Shown here piece by piece: positions 49,154 to 57,093 of a stretch of DNA of 64,000 nucleotides. The stretch is from PNAI01 sp035574295 (GTDB lineage: Bacteria; Pseudomonadota; Alphaproteobacteria; Rhizobiales; Xanthobacteraceae). The DNA lies in contig DATLYX010000130.1 in assembly GCA_035574295.1 (NCBI GenBank), positions 33,266 through 97,265 on the forward strand, given 5' to 3'. The notes under the pieces were generated by a model. It was not told where the DNA came from and did not search any database. It was given only the letters and a program-made list of their open reading frames with translations. The position numbers were made by a program, and so were the translations under genes. Position 1 is the first letter of the stretch. Each line of letters opens with the position of its first letter.

Positions 49154-50568
49154 CAGCCGGTCTCCCTTTGGTTCGGGCTTCGCGCCCGGTTTCGATCTGA
49201 TTCGGTTTCAAAATAGTAGCGGGTGAATTGCCGCTTCTTCTCGGCAAGCTCGCGCACGACGACGGAGAGTTCCGTGATCTCCCGCGGCTGCCCGGCGTCC
49301 AGGATGTGCAGCTTCTTGTGGGTTTTATCGTCGTCGCCGCCGATCTGCGTATAGATGCCGATGGCGGCGCCTTCGTCCTTGATGACGCTGTCGTTCTTCA
49401 ACTCGTCGGCGAATTGCCGATCGATCCGGCGCGCCTCCTTGCGCTGGCGGCCCACATCGTGGCCAAACCAGCCGAGGTCCAAGGTCTTGTAGAGTTCGCG
49501 ATCGCGCAAGCGCCGGGCGAGGCCGGACAGGTCAGTGTCGGGAGCCGCTTCCATCTGTTCAATCGCGCCTCCGACCACTACGTCATCGAGTGCCAGGAAA
49601 TTGGCAAGCGTCGCACCATCTTTCTGGAAGAAACGCACCAGCGGGTGATTCGCGTCAAGCCCGGTGTCGGCGCGGCGGCCTTGCTGGATCAGGTCGGCCG
49701 CGCGTTTCAGGAGCTTGGCGATCATCTGCTCGACGCAACGCGTGGTCTTGTGGAGATAGACCTGCTCGTGCAGCGTATAGCGCGCGAGCAGGAACTGCTC
49801 CGCCGCAGGCAATGCCTTGGGATCGAAGCAGAAAGTCGGTACGCGCTGGGGCGCATCGCCGCTGTTGGCCTCGGCGGGTTCGATCTCGACTTCGGCCACG
49901 CGGAGCTGCTCCATCAGCCAGTCGAAGTCGATGGCGCCGGCGCCGGTTCCGGTCATCAGCCGGTCGCGACGCAGATAATCGAGCCGGTCGGCATCGAAGG
50001 AGCTCGACACCACCGCGTGGTAGATGTCCACGGGGTCTTCGGCCTCGATCAAATGCGCGACCTCATCGGTAAAGGTGCGATTGGGACGGTAGGCATCCAA
50101 CAGCGGTCGTATCTTGCCTTGCGTGTTGCGGATGATCTCGGCGGACCATGTCTCGTGCTTCTTCGCCATGCCGCGCGTCTTCTGCACGGCCTCGAAGGCG
50201 TGGCTGAACGGACCGTGACCGAGGTCGTGAAGCAGGGCCGCGATCACCGCGACCTCGGCCCGCGTCGGATCGAACTTCTGCCCGAGCTCGCGCTTGATGA
50301 TTTCGACCAACGTCCGCGCGACATGAAACACGCCGAGCGAATGGGCGAAGCGCGAATGCGTGGCGCCGGGAAACACGAACTCCGAAACACCGAGCTGCTT
50401 GATGCGGCGAAGCCGCTGGAACTCCGGCGTGGCGATCAGGCGCCAGGCGAGCTGGGCGAGCGGATCGCCGACGCGGAACACGATCAGCCCATGCACGGGG
50501 TCGCGCACGCGCTGGGTGCGCTCGGCGGGGGCAGCTTCCGTTTGCAGCGGTTGAGCCTTGGGCGGCAT
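49153..50568 (-). CDS. HD-domain phosphohydrolase (YwfO/dGTPase-like)
   Basis: 471 residues. The HD metal-binding motif is visible: THSRFAHSLGVFHVARTL (first His), ALLHDLGHGPFSHAFE (His-Asp pair), and SSSFDADRLDYLRRD (last Asp), in the arrangement of SAMHD1/dGTPase-like enzymes. RDPVHGLIVF and FQRLRRIKQLG near the N-terminus are typical of this class. It may hydrolyse dNTPs or another nucleotide. It is the upstream partner of the YwgA-like gene and lies 75 bases after the end of the broken methyltransferase gene, read in the same direction. Confidence 0.88.
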   Translation of the reverse strand: MPPKAQPLQTEAAPAERTQRVRDPVHGLIVFRVGDPLAQLAWRLIATPEFQRLRRIKQLGVSEFVFPGATHSRFAHSLGVFHVARTLVEIIKRELGQKFDPTRAEVAVIAALLHDLGHGPFSHAFEAVQKTRGMAKKHETWSAEIIRNTQGKIRPLLDAYRPNRTFTDEVAHLIEAEDPVDIYHAVVSSSFDADRLDYLRRDRLMTGTGAGAIDFDWLMEQLRVAEVEIEPAEANSGDAPQRVPTFCFDPKALPAAEQFLLARYTLHEQVYLHKTTRCVEQMIAKLLKRAADLIQQGRRADTGLDANHPLVRFFQKDGATLANFLALDDVVVGGAIEQMEAAPDTDLSGLARRLRDRELYKTLDLGWFGHDVGRQRKEARRIDRQFADELKNDSVIKDEGAAIGIYTQIGGDDDKTHKKLHILDAGQPREITELSVVVRELAEKKRQFTRYYFETESDRNRARSPNQRETG

Positions 50569-50642
50569 GGGCGGGCCAAGCGGCGGGTGGACGGTGGCGA
50601 GAACATATCAAGAACATGCCAATACGAAAAGCGGGAAATTTC

Positions 50643-50892
50643 TCAGAGCTCCCCCCGCTCCATCTGGTCCCAGGCCTGAAGCACGAGGCGGGCGGTGCGG
50701 TATTCGCCGTATTTGGCGATCTCTTTCTCCTTGAGAACGCGGAAGGTTTCGGACGGGTAGTCCGGCCCCTTCACGTCGGCGGGGTCGAGGATGTAGCGCA
50801 ATTCGTCGCGGGTCAGGCCATAGGCCCGCGCGTACCAGGCATCGAGCTCGGCGCGGATTATCGCGCGGCGGTCTTCGTCCCACTTGAAGGGC
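50643..50892 (-). pseudogene. C-terminal fragment of the Eco57I-type methyltransferase, cut off by the inserted element
   Basis: About 82 codons ending at the TGA at 50643: LPPFKWDEDRRAIIRAELDAWYARAYGL, then TRDELRYILDPADVKGPDY and a basic helical end (VLQAWDQMERGEL). This is the usual C-terminus of large Eco57I-like methylases. It is separated from the rest by the 424-bp element at 50893-51316. The codon phase is the same on both sides of the element, but a stop at 51294 inside the element interrupts translation. Confidence 0.8.
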
Positions 50893-51316
50893 GGCAGTCG
50901 GCAGTCGTCAGTCGGGAGACAATTTGCGGATCAAGCCGCCCAGCATGCGGCCGAGGTCGTCCGAGAGGGTCAGCAGCGGTGCGGTCGCCTTCGGCTGCGA
51001 GAGGCCGATCCGCTCCGCGAGCAGAATGTAGGTTTCCAGCTCCTTCAGGGACCCGCGTGCGATCGTCAGAAAATTCGCGTAGCTCGCGCGGCTCTGTCTC
51101 GCGTATCCTTCGGCGATGTTGGCGGGGATCGACACCGCTGCCCGCCGGGCTTGGCTCGTCAATCCGTACAGTTCCTCCTTCGGCCATGTTCGTGTGAGTA
51201 GGTACACTTGCTCGGTCAGCGCCATGCCCTGCTGCCAGACCCGCAAGTCGCGAGAGGACCTGATCTGTTCCCCCATGGCTCTCCACCCATCGTTCAATGA
51301 TCGACTGCCGACTGCC
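50893..51316 (-). mobile_element. IVS-like element: four-helix-bundle gene between CGGCAGT inverted repeats
   Basis: The 424-bp unit is bounded by perfect 15-base inverted repeats, GGCAGTCGGCAGTCG (50893-50907) and CGACTGCCGACTGCC (51302-51316). On the left the heptad continues imperfectly (TCAGTCGGG). Inside is one gene, a bIVS/S23-type four-helix-bundle protein, whose stop codon touches the left repeat. The unit interrupts the methyltransferase coding region between DDIW and LPPFKWDE, two segments that are close together in related proteins. In RNA the repeats would form a stem with the gene in the loop, the same layout as intervening sequences in bacterial 23S rRNA. No transposase or terminal duplication is visible. 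Confidence 0.75.
50908..51276 (-). CDS. Four-helix-bundle protein of the 23S rRNA intervening-sequence (bIVS) family
   Basis: 122 residues. Family hallmarks are SRDLRVWQQGMALTEQVYLLT, YGLTSQARRAAVSIPANIAEG and YANFLTIARGSLKELETYILLAERIG. These match the S23/bIVS family (PF05635), relatives of which include the Avd accessory protein of diversity-generating retroelements. Start at the ATG with GGAG just upstream; an earlier TTG lies within the inverted repeat. The protein is basic and may bind RNA or DNA. It is the only gene of the inserted 424-bp element, and it occupies a different frame from the host gene. Confidence 0.88.
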   Translation of the reverse strand: MGEQIRSSRDLRVWQQGMALTEQVYLLTRTWPKEELYGLTSQARRAAVSIPANIAEGYARQSRASYANFLTIARGSLKELETYILLAERIGLSQPKATAPLLTLSDDLGRMLGGLIRKLSPD

Positions 51317-51778
51317 AAATATCATCAGCAAACGGCTTCATGCTCCAGCTCGTATAGGTGAGCTCCAGCACGCGCGGGACGATGAAGGCGAGGTCGGCGG
51401 GGGTGTAGAAGGAGGGCGGGAGGACGGGGAGTTGCTTGAAGACATTGTACTTGAGGTGTGTGCCGCCAATTTTTTGCCGCGCTGCATAATCCAGAGCAAG
51501 CGAGCATAGGTTCGCGACATTGCAGGCGAATAGTCGAGGGTCTTCAACAGTCGGAAATTTCAGTAGCAGGGTGTCACCGCAGCCCACCCTTGGAAACGCC
51601 GCGGCGATCACCGTCCGCTCGTCCGTCGTGCGCGCGATATCCCGCCAGCCCATGAGCCAGCCGCGCCTCCAGCCCTTGGCGGAAAGGCGCGCGGCCACCT
51701 CGCGCTCGGGGACCCAATAGCGCGGCGTGGGCTCGAAATTCGGGTCCTGTTTTTCGGCGAGCGTGGCGTCGCGGGACT

Positions 51779-51853
51779 CGGCAGTCGGCAGTCGGGCGTC
51801 GGCAGTTGGGTCATTCTTCGTCCCTACTGCCGACTGCCCACTGCCGGCTGCCG
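51779..51853. repeat. Miniature CGGCAGT hairpin, copy 1 (in-frame insert)
   Basis: 75 bases: a 28-base left arm of CGGCAGT-type units (51779-51806), a 19-base AT-richer loop, and a 28-base right arm of ACTGCCG-type units (51826-51853) that pair imperfectly. In the host gene it encodes 25 residues (GSGQSAVG...PTADARLP) placed between HRWATY and DATLAEK. Confidence 0.85.
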
Positions 51854-51925
51854 CATAGGTCGCCCAGCGATGATCGAACTGGTGGATCATCTTGGCTTCG
51901 TAGAGGGGCACGTAGCGCTCCGCGT

Positions 51926-51990
51926 CGGCAGTCGGCAGTCGGGCGGCGGCAGTCGGGTTGCTCTTTTCCACTGCCGACTGCCGACTGCCG
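51926..51990. repeat. Miniature CGGCAGT hairpin, copy 2 (in-frame insert)
   Basis: 65 bases: left arm 51926-51953 (CGGCAGT units), loop with CTCTTTT, right arm 51970-51990 (three ACTGCCG units). It encodes GSRQSAVEKSNP and ARLPTADA-type peptide between SDWVKG and ERYVPLY. Confidence 0.85.
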
Positions 51991-52123
51991 GCCCCCTTGA
52001 CCCAGTCGCTCCCCTCGCGCACGAAGCCGGCCTCCGCAAGCTGCGCGGCGGTGCGGAACAGGCCGCTGTCGTTGGACATGTGAAACATGGCCATGAACGA
52101 CACGCCCCAGGGATTGCCGGGGT

Positions 52124-52197
52124 CGGCAGTCGGCAGTTGGCAGTCGGCAGTCGGATCAATCTCCGTTCCTGCCGCCGACTGCCGACTGCCGACTGCC
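52124..52197. repeat. Miniature CGGCAGT hairpin, copy 3 (in-frame insert)
   Basis: 74 bases: left arm 52124-52154 (four heptads, one with TTGG), loop of about 14 bases, right arm 52169-52197. It encodes AVGSRQSAAGTEIDP and ADCQLPTADP between VPVLVNE and GNPWGVS. Confidence 0.85.
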
Positions 52198-52621
52198 TCG
52201 TTCACGAGCACCGGCACGCGGGCATAGATTTTCGCCGTGAGTTCCGCGTCGGCGCGGGAGCGGAAGACGGGAGCAGTTTTCGTATTCGGATTGATGCGGG
52301 CGATGTCCTCGGCGGAAAGCGTGAACCGGCGCTCGGGCTCGGCAAGCTGGCGCGGATCGGTCAAGAAGAAGGCGAATTCCGGCGGGCCGGAACCTTGCCC
52401 GATGGTGAGCAGAGCGAATGTCATCAACGATAGGACTGCCGGGAACAAACGCTCTTGGTTTGAAAAGCCGATCAGTGAACGTACGCGCCCGCTTTCAACG
52501 AGATGACGGAAAAACGGCGCCGTGGTCGCGTCGGTCGCGATGCCGGTCGGCACGATGACGCCGGCGCGGCCGCGTTTGGACGCAAGGCGCGCGAACAATT
52601 CAGCGAACAGCGCATAGGTGT

Positions 52622-53695
52622 TCACGTCGCCGCGGCCGGTGAGGGAAAGCGCCCGCCGTCCTCAGCCGCGACGCGGGCGAACACCGATGATGCTTCGGCC
52701 GCGCGCTTGGCTGCTTCGTACTCCTCATAGAGCGCGCGCTCGCGCGTGCCCGGTGCGGCCTCGTTCAGCCTGGCGATCAGCCGGTCGCGCGCCGCCGCGT
52801 TCGGCGCCTGCGCGATTTCCGGATCGCGCGCGGCGAAGAACTCCTGCTCCTGCAGCTTGATGCGCTCCCACGGCGGATTGCCGAGCACCACATCGAAGCC
52901 TGCCCCGGACCCCGATCCGGGGCCGCTGGCCGCCATCACGTCGGGAAACTCCAGCGGCCAGTGGAAGGGGCGGGCGCCTTCAAGCGCGCGCTCGGCCGTC
53001 TGCACCAGCAAACCATGGGGCTGCACGCCGCGCAGCAGCTCCCAGATCGTGCCCGAGGTCGGCACCGTCTCGGCGCCGCGGCGCGGCAGGCCGTCGGGGC
53101 CGGCGGTCTGCGGGTGGACCACCTTGGGCGCAAGAAACGCCGCGACATAGAGGTCGCAGGCGCGCCCCAGCGTCCAGCCGGTGGCGCCCTTGGCGGTCAG
53201 CGCCTTGAGCCGCGCCGCCTTGGCGGCGATCTCGTCGGGCGTGTCCTCCGGCATCTGCCGCAGCGCCGCGAAATCGCGCATGAGATCGCGCTGCCGGTTG
53301 AAGCCGAAGCCTTGCGCGATACGCTCGCGTTCGGCCTTCTCGCGCCGGTTCTTCTGCGCGTAATGGCGCGCAACCTTCGTGTCGTCCCCCGATAGCGGCT
53401 TGTAGGCGGCGTCGGGGATGCCCTGCTCCAGCACTTTCAGATCGAACACCCCGAGCAGCGAGTCGCCGCAGCGGATGTTGGCGTCGAGAAAGCCGAGCGG
53501 TTTTCCCGGCTCGACGGTCTCGATCCACAGCGCCACTTTCGTCAGCTCGACCGCCATCGGGTTGCGGTCCACGCCGTGGATGCAGGCGCGCACCACATCC
53601 CTCAATGCGTGGCGATAGTCGGCGGGCGAGGCGAGCCCTTGGGTGCGCGCCTTGGCGAGCCTTGTGGCGATCCGCCGCGCGGCCCGAGCAAAAAA
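52622..53695 (-). pseudogene. N-terminal catalytic part of the Eco57I-type DNA methyltransferase, frameshifted at both ends
   Basis: About 350 codons: RHALRDVVRACIHGVDRNPMAVELTKVALW, then FLDANIRCGDSLLGVFD (SAM-binding pocket) and the catalytic motif VVLGNPPWERIKLQEQEFF (NPPW) of N6-adenine methylases. At the upstream end a one-base shift near the A6/G run at 53685-53697 separates it from motif I (VLDPACGSGHFLL). At the downstream end the expected CCCC is CCC (GGG at 52643-52645 on the + strand), which moves the frame into a stop at 52622. Confidence 0.85.
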
Positions 53696-54256
53696 TGGCC
53701 CGAGCCGCAGGCGGGATCGAGCACGCGGACGCCCAGGAGGGCGTCCGGCTCAACGTCCACAGCATCGGCTTCATCCGCATCGTCGTCGAACACCTGTTCT
53801 TCGAGCCGATCGGGATCTGCCGCGAGACGATTGCGCAGCGCGCTCAGAGCCGCGGCCGGCGAGGAGCCGACGCAGCGCATCAACGCAAGCGTGCCCCAGA
53901 AGGCAAGCCGGCGGCGGCGCTGGTCCGGGCCAGCGCCCTCGACCACACCGAGGCAGTAATCAAGCACGGCGTCATGGAATGCACGGTGCGCATTGCTGAG
54001 GTCGTAAGGGGCTTCTCTCGTTTTGTGCTCGGGAAATGTTCGAGTCTCGCCCCAGTCCCGGCCCACGATATCGATCCGCCGCCGCTGCACAAAGTGGCGC
54101 GCGAGCCGGATGCGTGCGGCATCAGTGTCGAATGCGCCGTCCGCGAATTGTTCATCGAGAAGGCTCAGCAGGCGACTGAAAGCCGCTTCGTCGCCGCTGT
54201 GCGGGGTGGCCGTCAGCAAGATCAGATGGCGCTCGCGGTTTTCCGCGAGACGGCCA
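53602..54256 (-). pseudogene. SNF2-type helicase fragment fused to methyltransferase motif I
   Basis: The frame opens with AENRERHLILLTATPHSGDEAAFSRLLSLL (helicase motif III region) and continues ARHFVQRRRIDIVGRDWGETRTFPEH and RRRRLAFWGTLALMRCVGSSPAAALSAL. This is the pattern of helicases that accompany DNA methylases, such as DrmD of class 1 DISARM. After an acidic linker it passes in frame into DALLGVRVLDPACGSGHFLL, methyltransferase motif I. The helicase C-terminus and the methylase N-terminus are missing, so an internal deletion has joined two genes. A frameshift then ends the frame at 53602. The helicase N-terminus is replaced by a GGDEF gene on the other strand. Confidence 0.78.
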
Positions 54257-54264
54257 GCTCTGCA

Positions 54265-55008
54265 ATGAGCTACCGTCACCAATTTACCGACGCCAACGAA
54301 AAGCTTGAAAAGCCGATCGATCATCGGACGCTGCGTTCGATCATCGAAAGTCTCCTTGTCGCCGGGAAAAGGGCGGAGCAAGAGAATCGCGCACTTGAAG
54401 CCCGTCTGCAGGCTTCGAAACGGGAAATCCAAAACCTGCAGACCAAACTGCATATTGCGCGCTGTGAAAGCCTGACCGACCCGCTCACCCAAATCACAAG
54501 TCGCAAAGGCTTCGATCAGGCGCTTGAAACAGGGATCACCAAGGCCGAATTGGCGCGATCGCCGCTGTCGTTGCTGTTGATCGACATCGATCACTTCAAG
54601 AGGTTCAATGACACGTTCGGACATCTCGTTGGCGACAGCGTGTTGCGGCTTGTCGCATCGGTGATCAAAGAATCGGTCAAGGGCCAAGACACCGCGGCAC
54701 GGTATGGCGGCGAAGAGTTTGCGGTCATTCTGCCCAACACGTCGCTGGCGGACGCTACGACCGTTGCCGAAAACATTCGCACAGCGGTGATGTCCAAGGA
54801 AATGGTGGTGCGCTCGACCGGCCAGAGGCTTGGTCGAATCACGATTTCGATCGGGGTGGCCGAGCTGCACATCGATGAATTCGGCAAATCCCTGATTGCG
54901 CGCGCCGACCGATGTCTTTACGCCGCCAAAGAGAGGGGGCGCAACCAAGTCGTCAGCGAGCGCGAGGTTGAAACCAATGCGGCGGCCGCAGTGAATTGCT
55001 CTACCTGA
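54265..55008 (+). CDS. Diguanylate cyclase (GGDEF domain), probably N-terminally truncated
   Basis: 247 residues. A coiled coil (about 35-75) precedes a GGDEF domain (about 80-240): CESLTDPLTQITSRKGFDQAL, LLLIDIDHFKRFNDTFGH (metal Asp) and the active site RYGGEEFAVILP. It should make cyclic di-GMP. The inhibitory RxxD site has KGQD instead, so feedback inhibition is unlikely. Relatives of this type have a longer N-terminal domain, of which only YRHQFTDANEKLEKPID remains. The gene starts directly beside the helicase remnant, which suggests that the junction removed the 5' part. Expression is therefore uncertain. Confidence 0.82.
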   Translation: MSYRHQFTDANEKLEKPIDHRTLRSIIESLLVAGKRAEQENRALEARLQASKREIQNLQTKLHIARCESLTDPLTQITSRKGFDQALETGITKAELARSPLSLLLIDIDHFKRFNDTFGHLVGDSVLRLVASVIKESVKGQDTAARYGGEEFAVILPNTSLADATTVAENIRTAVMSKEMVVRSTGQRLGRITISIGVAELHIDEFGKSLIARADRCLYAAKERGRNQVVSEREVETNAAAAVNCST

Positions 55009-55032
55009 CCTTCGTAGCGGGAGGGCAGGGTC

Positions 55033-55572
55033 GTGCCTGCAGATGACAAGACCGAAGTTGGGGTGGATCTCCAGCGGGGCAGCCCGAATCCTTTTCTGCA
55101 GATGAAAAAACGAATGCAGCCGAGCGCCGAAGCACACCCGAAGACACCGACATCAATCGACAGACAAGTAGGTCAGCGGTTACGCATGCGCCGACGAATG
55201 CTCGGTGTTAGCCAGATGCGTCTCGCTTCGATGATCGGATTGACATTTCAGCAGGTGCAGAAATACGAAAAAGGCACAAATCGATTAGGTGCAAGCCGGC
55301 TTTATCAAATTGCGCAAGCACTTCAAGTACCGGTCTCGTATTTTTTCGATGACCTATCGAATGTGCCGGTGGAGCCGTCTAGACCGATGGAGGTCGCGCT
55401 TGTGCCCGTCGATTATATATCCGATTTCCTCGCCAACGCCGACGCGCTCTTGCTTGCCAAAGCGTTCATGAAAATCCGAGATGCGCGAATTCGCCGGCAG
55501 ATTGTCCGTCTGGTCGAGCAGATTGTCGCCGATGACCAACCGAAACGGTTCAGGCAAACTGTCAGCGACTGA
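55033..55572 (+). CDS. XRE-family transcriptional regulator
   Basis: 179 residues from a GTG with GGAGGGCAGGG upstream; an ATG at 55102 is an alternative start. The helix-turn-helix lies at about residues 42-105: DRQVGQRLRMRRRMLGVSQMRLASMIGLTFQQVQKYEKGTNRLGASRLYQIAQAL. This form is widespread in rhizobia. The C-terminal part has a short helical tail that may sense a signal or dimerise. It is convergent with livF and follows the cyclase by 24 bases. Confidence 0.9.
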   Translation: MPADDKTEVGVDLQRGSPNPFLQMKKRMQPSAEAHPKTPTSIDRQVGQRLRMRRRMLGVSQMRLASMIGLTFQQVQKYEKGTNRLGASRLYQIAQALQVPVSYFFDDLSNVPVEPSRPMEVALVPVDYISDFLANADALLLAKAFMKIRDARIRRQIVRLVEQIVADDQPKRFRQTVSD

Positions 55573-55640
55573 ACCGGATGCCGTCGGTGGCACCGTCAAT
55601 GGGACGCGAGCGTCACAACACCCCTTCAGATCACTCCCCT

Positions 55641-56360
55641 TCAGAACACTCCCAGGTGTTGCGACACGATGGCATCGTCAAGATTGATCGAGCTGGCAGC
55701 ACCCGTGAACACCACCGCGCCGGTGTTGATGATGACCACATCGTCGGCGAGATCGAGCGTAAGCTTGATGTTCTGCTCGACAAGCACGATCGACTGTCCC
55801 TCCGCTTTGAGCTGGGCGATGGTGCGGCCGACTTCGGCCACGAGCTGCGGCGCGAGCCCTTCCGAGGGCTCGTCCATCAAGAGAACGCGCGGATTGCCCA
55901 TGAGCGCGCGGCCGATCGCGAGCATTTGCTGCTCGCCGCCGGAAAGCGAGCCCGCAAGCTGTGCTTGGCGCTCGGCAAGGCGGGGAAAAAGTTTGAACAC
56001 GCGCTCGATGGTCCATCCCGTTCCCGCGCTGGAGCGCGCGGGTCGCGCCGCCACCATAAGATTCTCGCGCACCGTCAGAGTGCGGAACATGCGCCGCCCC
56101 TGTGGAACGAGACATACGCCCTTGCGGGCGATCACGTCGGGCGCGAGCCCGTGGATCGGCTCACCGTACAGGCGGATCGTGCCGCGCTGCGGCTTGAGAA
56201 AGCCCATGATCGTGCTCATGCAGGTGGTCTTGCCTGCGCCATTGCGGCCGAGCAGGCCGAGCAGGCGCCCGGGCGCCAGCGCGAAGCTGACGCCGTGCAG
56301 CACGTGGCTGTCGCCGTAATAGGCGTCGACTCCATCAACGGCGAGGGCCTCAGTCGCCAA
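55641..56360 (-). CDS. livF: Branched-chain amino acid type ABC transporter ATPase LivF
   Basis: 239 residues from a TTG at 56360 with GGGAGGT upstream, overlapping the livG end by 11 bases. Walker A is GLLGRNGAGKTT (about residue 35), the signature LSGGEQQMLAIGRAL, and Walker B VLLMDEPSEGLAP. It powers uptake with LivG. The substrate may be a branched-chain amino acid, another amino acid, an amide or an aromatic compound. It is the last gene of the livKHMGF operon. Confidence 0.93.
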   Translation of the reverse strand: MATEALAVDGVDAYYGDSHVLHGVSFALAPGRLLGLLGRNGAGKTTCMSTIMGFLKPQRGTIRLYGEPIHGLAPDVIARKGVCLVPQGRRMFRTLTVRENLMVAARPARSSAGTGWTIERVFKLFPRLAERQAQLAGSLSGGEQQMLAIGRALMGNPRVLLMDEPSEGLAPQLVAEVGRTIAQLKAEGQSIVLVEQNIKLTLDLADDVVIINTGAVVFTGAASSINLDDAIVSQHLGVF

Positions 56361-57093
56361 GGTAGACCTCCCGCGTGCGTGGATCGGCCACCACCTCACC
56401 GCGCGTGCCTTCGACGATGACCTCCCCGTAGTGCAGCAGCGTAATGCGCTCGGCAAAGCCGAGCGCCGTGTCCATGTCGTGCTCGATCATGACGATCGTG
56501 ACATCGCGTGGAATGGCGTCGAGCAGCGCCCGCACGGTCTGCCGCTCCCCTTGGGAAAGGCCGGCCAGCGGCTCGTCAAGCAGCAGCACCCTGGGCTGCT
56601 GCGCGAGCGCCATGGCGACCTCGAGCCGCCGCCGTTCGCCGTAGGACGTTTCCGCCACGATGCGGTTGGCGCGTTCGGAAAGGCCGACCTGGGCGAGCGC
56701 AGCCTGCGCCGCTTCGTAAAGGTGGCGATGCCGCGACAGCAGCGTCCACGGGTTCCAGCGCAACCTGTCGAGACCGAGCAAGGAGAGCACGACGTTGTGA
56801 ATCAGGGTCTCCTGCGGGAACAGGGTGAGAATCTGATATGTGCGCGCAAGCCCAAGATGCACCCGCTCCGGCGTGCGCATTCCGGTCAGCTCCCGGCCGA
56901 ACAGTTTGACGGACCCGCTGTCGGCGGCAAGGTCCCCCGTAATCAGATTGAACAGCGTGGTCTTGCCAGCCCCGTTCGGGCCGATGATCAGGCGGCGCTC
57001 ACCGGGCATGACTGTGAGCGAGACATCCTTCGTGGCCGGCAAACCGCCGAAGCGCTTATTGAGGCCCGTGACTTGGAGCGCGGGGGTGCTCAT
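56350..57093 (-). CDS. livG: Branched-chain amino acid type ABC transporter ATPase LivG
   Basis: 247 residues, ATG overlapping the livM stop. Walker A is LIIGPNGAGKTTLFNLITG, the signature TSYGERRRLEVAMALA (a YGERR variant of LSGGQ), Walker B VLLLDEPLAGLS. It pairs with LivF as the second nucleotide-binding subunit. Confidence 0.93.
   Translation of the reverse strand: MSTPALQVTGLNKRFGGLPATKDVSLTVMPGERRLIIGPNGAGKTTLFNLITGDLAADSGSVKLFGRELTGMRTPERVHLGLARTYQILTLFPQETLIHNVVLSLLGLDRLRWNPWTLLSRHRHLYEAAQAALAQVGLSERANRIVAETSYGERRRLEVAMALAQQPRVLLLDEPLAGLSQGERQTVRALLDAIPRDVTIVMIEHDMDTALGFAERITLLHYGEVIVEGTRGEVVADPRTREVYLGD

Larger units (their letters stand above)
51294..52646 (-). pseudogene. Central part of the Eco57I-type methyltransferase with three in-frame repeat insertions
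   Basis: About 450 codons. Recognisable blocks are NTYALFAELFARLASKRGRAGVIVP at the start, then GNPWGVSFMAMFHMSNDSGLF, ERYVPLYEAKMIHQFDHRWATY, TPRYWVPEREVAARL, MGWRDIARTTDERTVIAAAFP and KIGGTHLKYNVFKQLPVLPPS. This is the usual second half of large methylases with a target-recognition region. Three peptides of about 25 residues made of SRQS and PTAD/LPTAD units interrupt it without breaking the frame. It starts after a one-base frameshift at 52643-52645 and ends at a stop inside the inserted element. Confidence 0.82.

Noticed and set aside
50608..50883. A 91-codon Arg-rich minus-strand frame
   Set aside because: It is out of frame with the recognisable methyltransferase C-terminus that occupies the same bases.
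50893..51316. A diversity-generating retroelement based on the Avd-like four-helix bundle
   Set aside because: There is no reverse transcriptase gene and no template/variable repeat pair nearby.
50893..52197. CRISPR array suggested by regularly recurring heptads
   Set aside because: The units are 7-base heptads arranged as hairpins, with no 25-40 base repeats separated by unique spacers.
50643..54256. A complete class 1 DISARM system
   Set aside because: Only helicase and methylase fragments are present; no DrmA, DrmB or DrmC gene was recognised, and the genes are broken.
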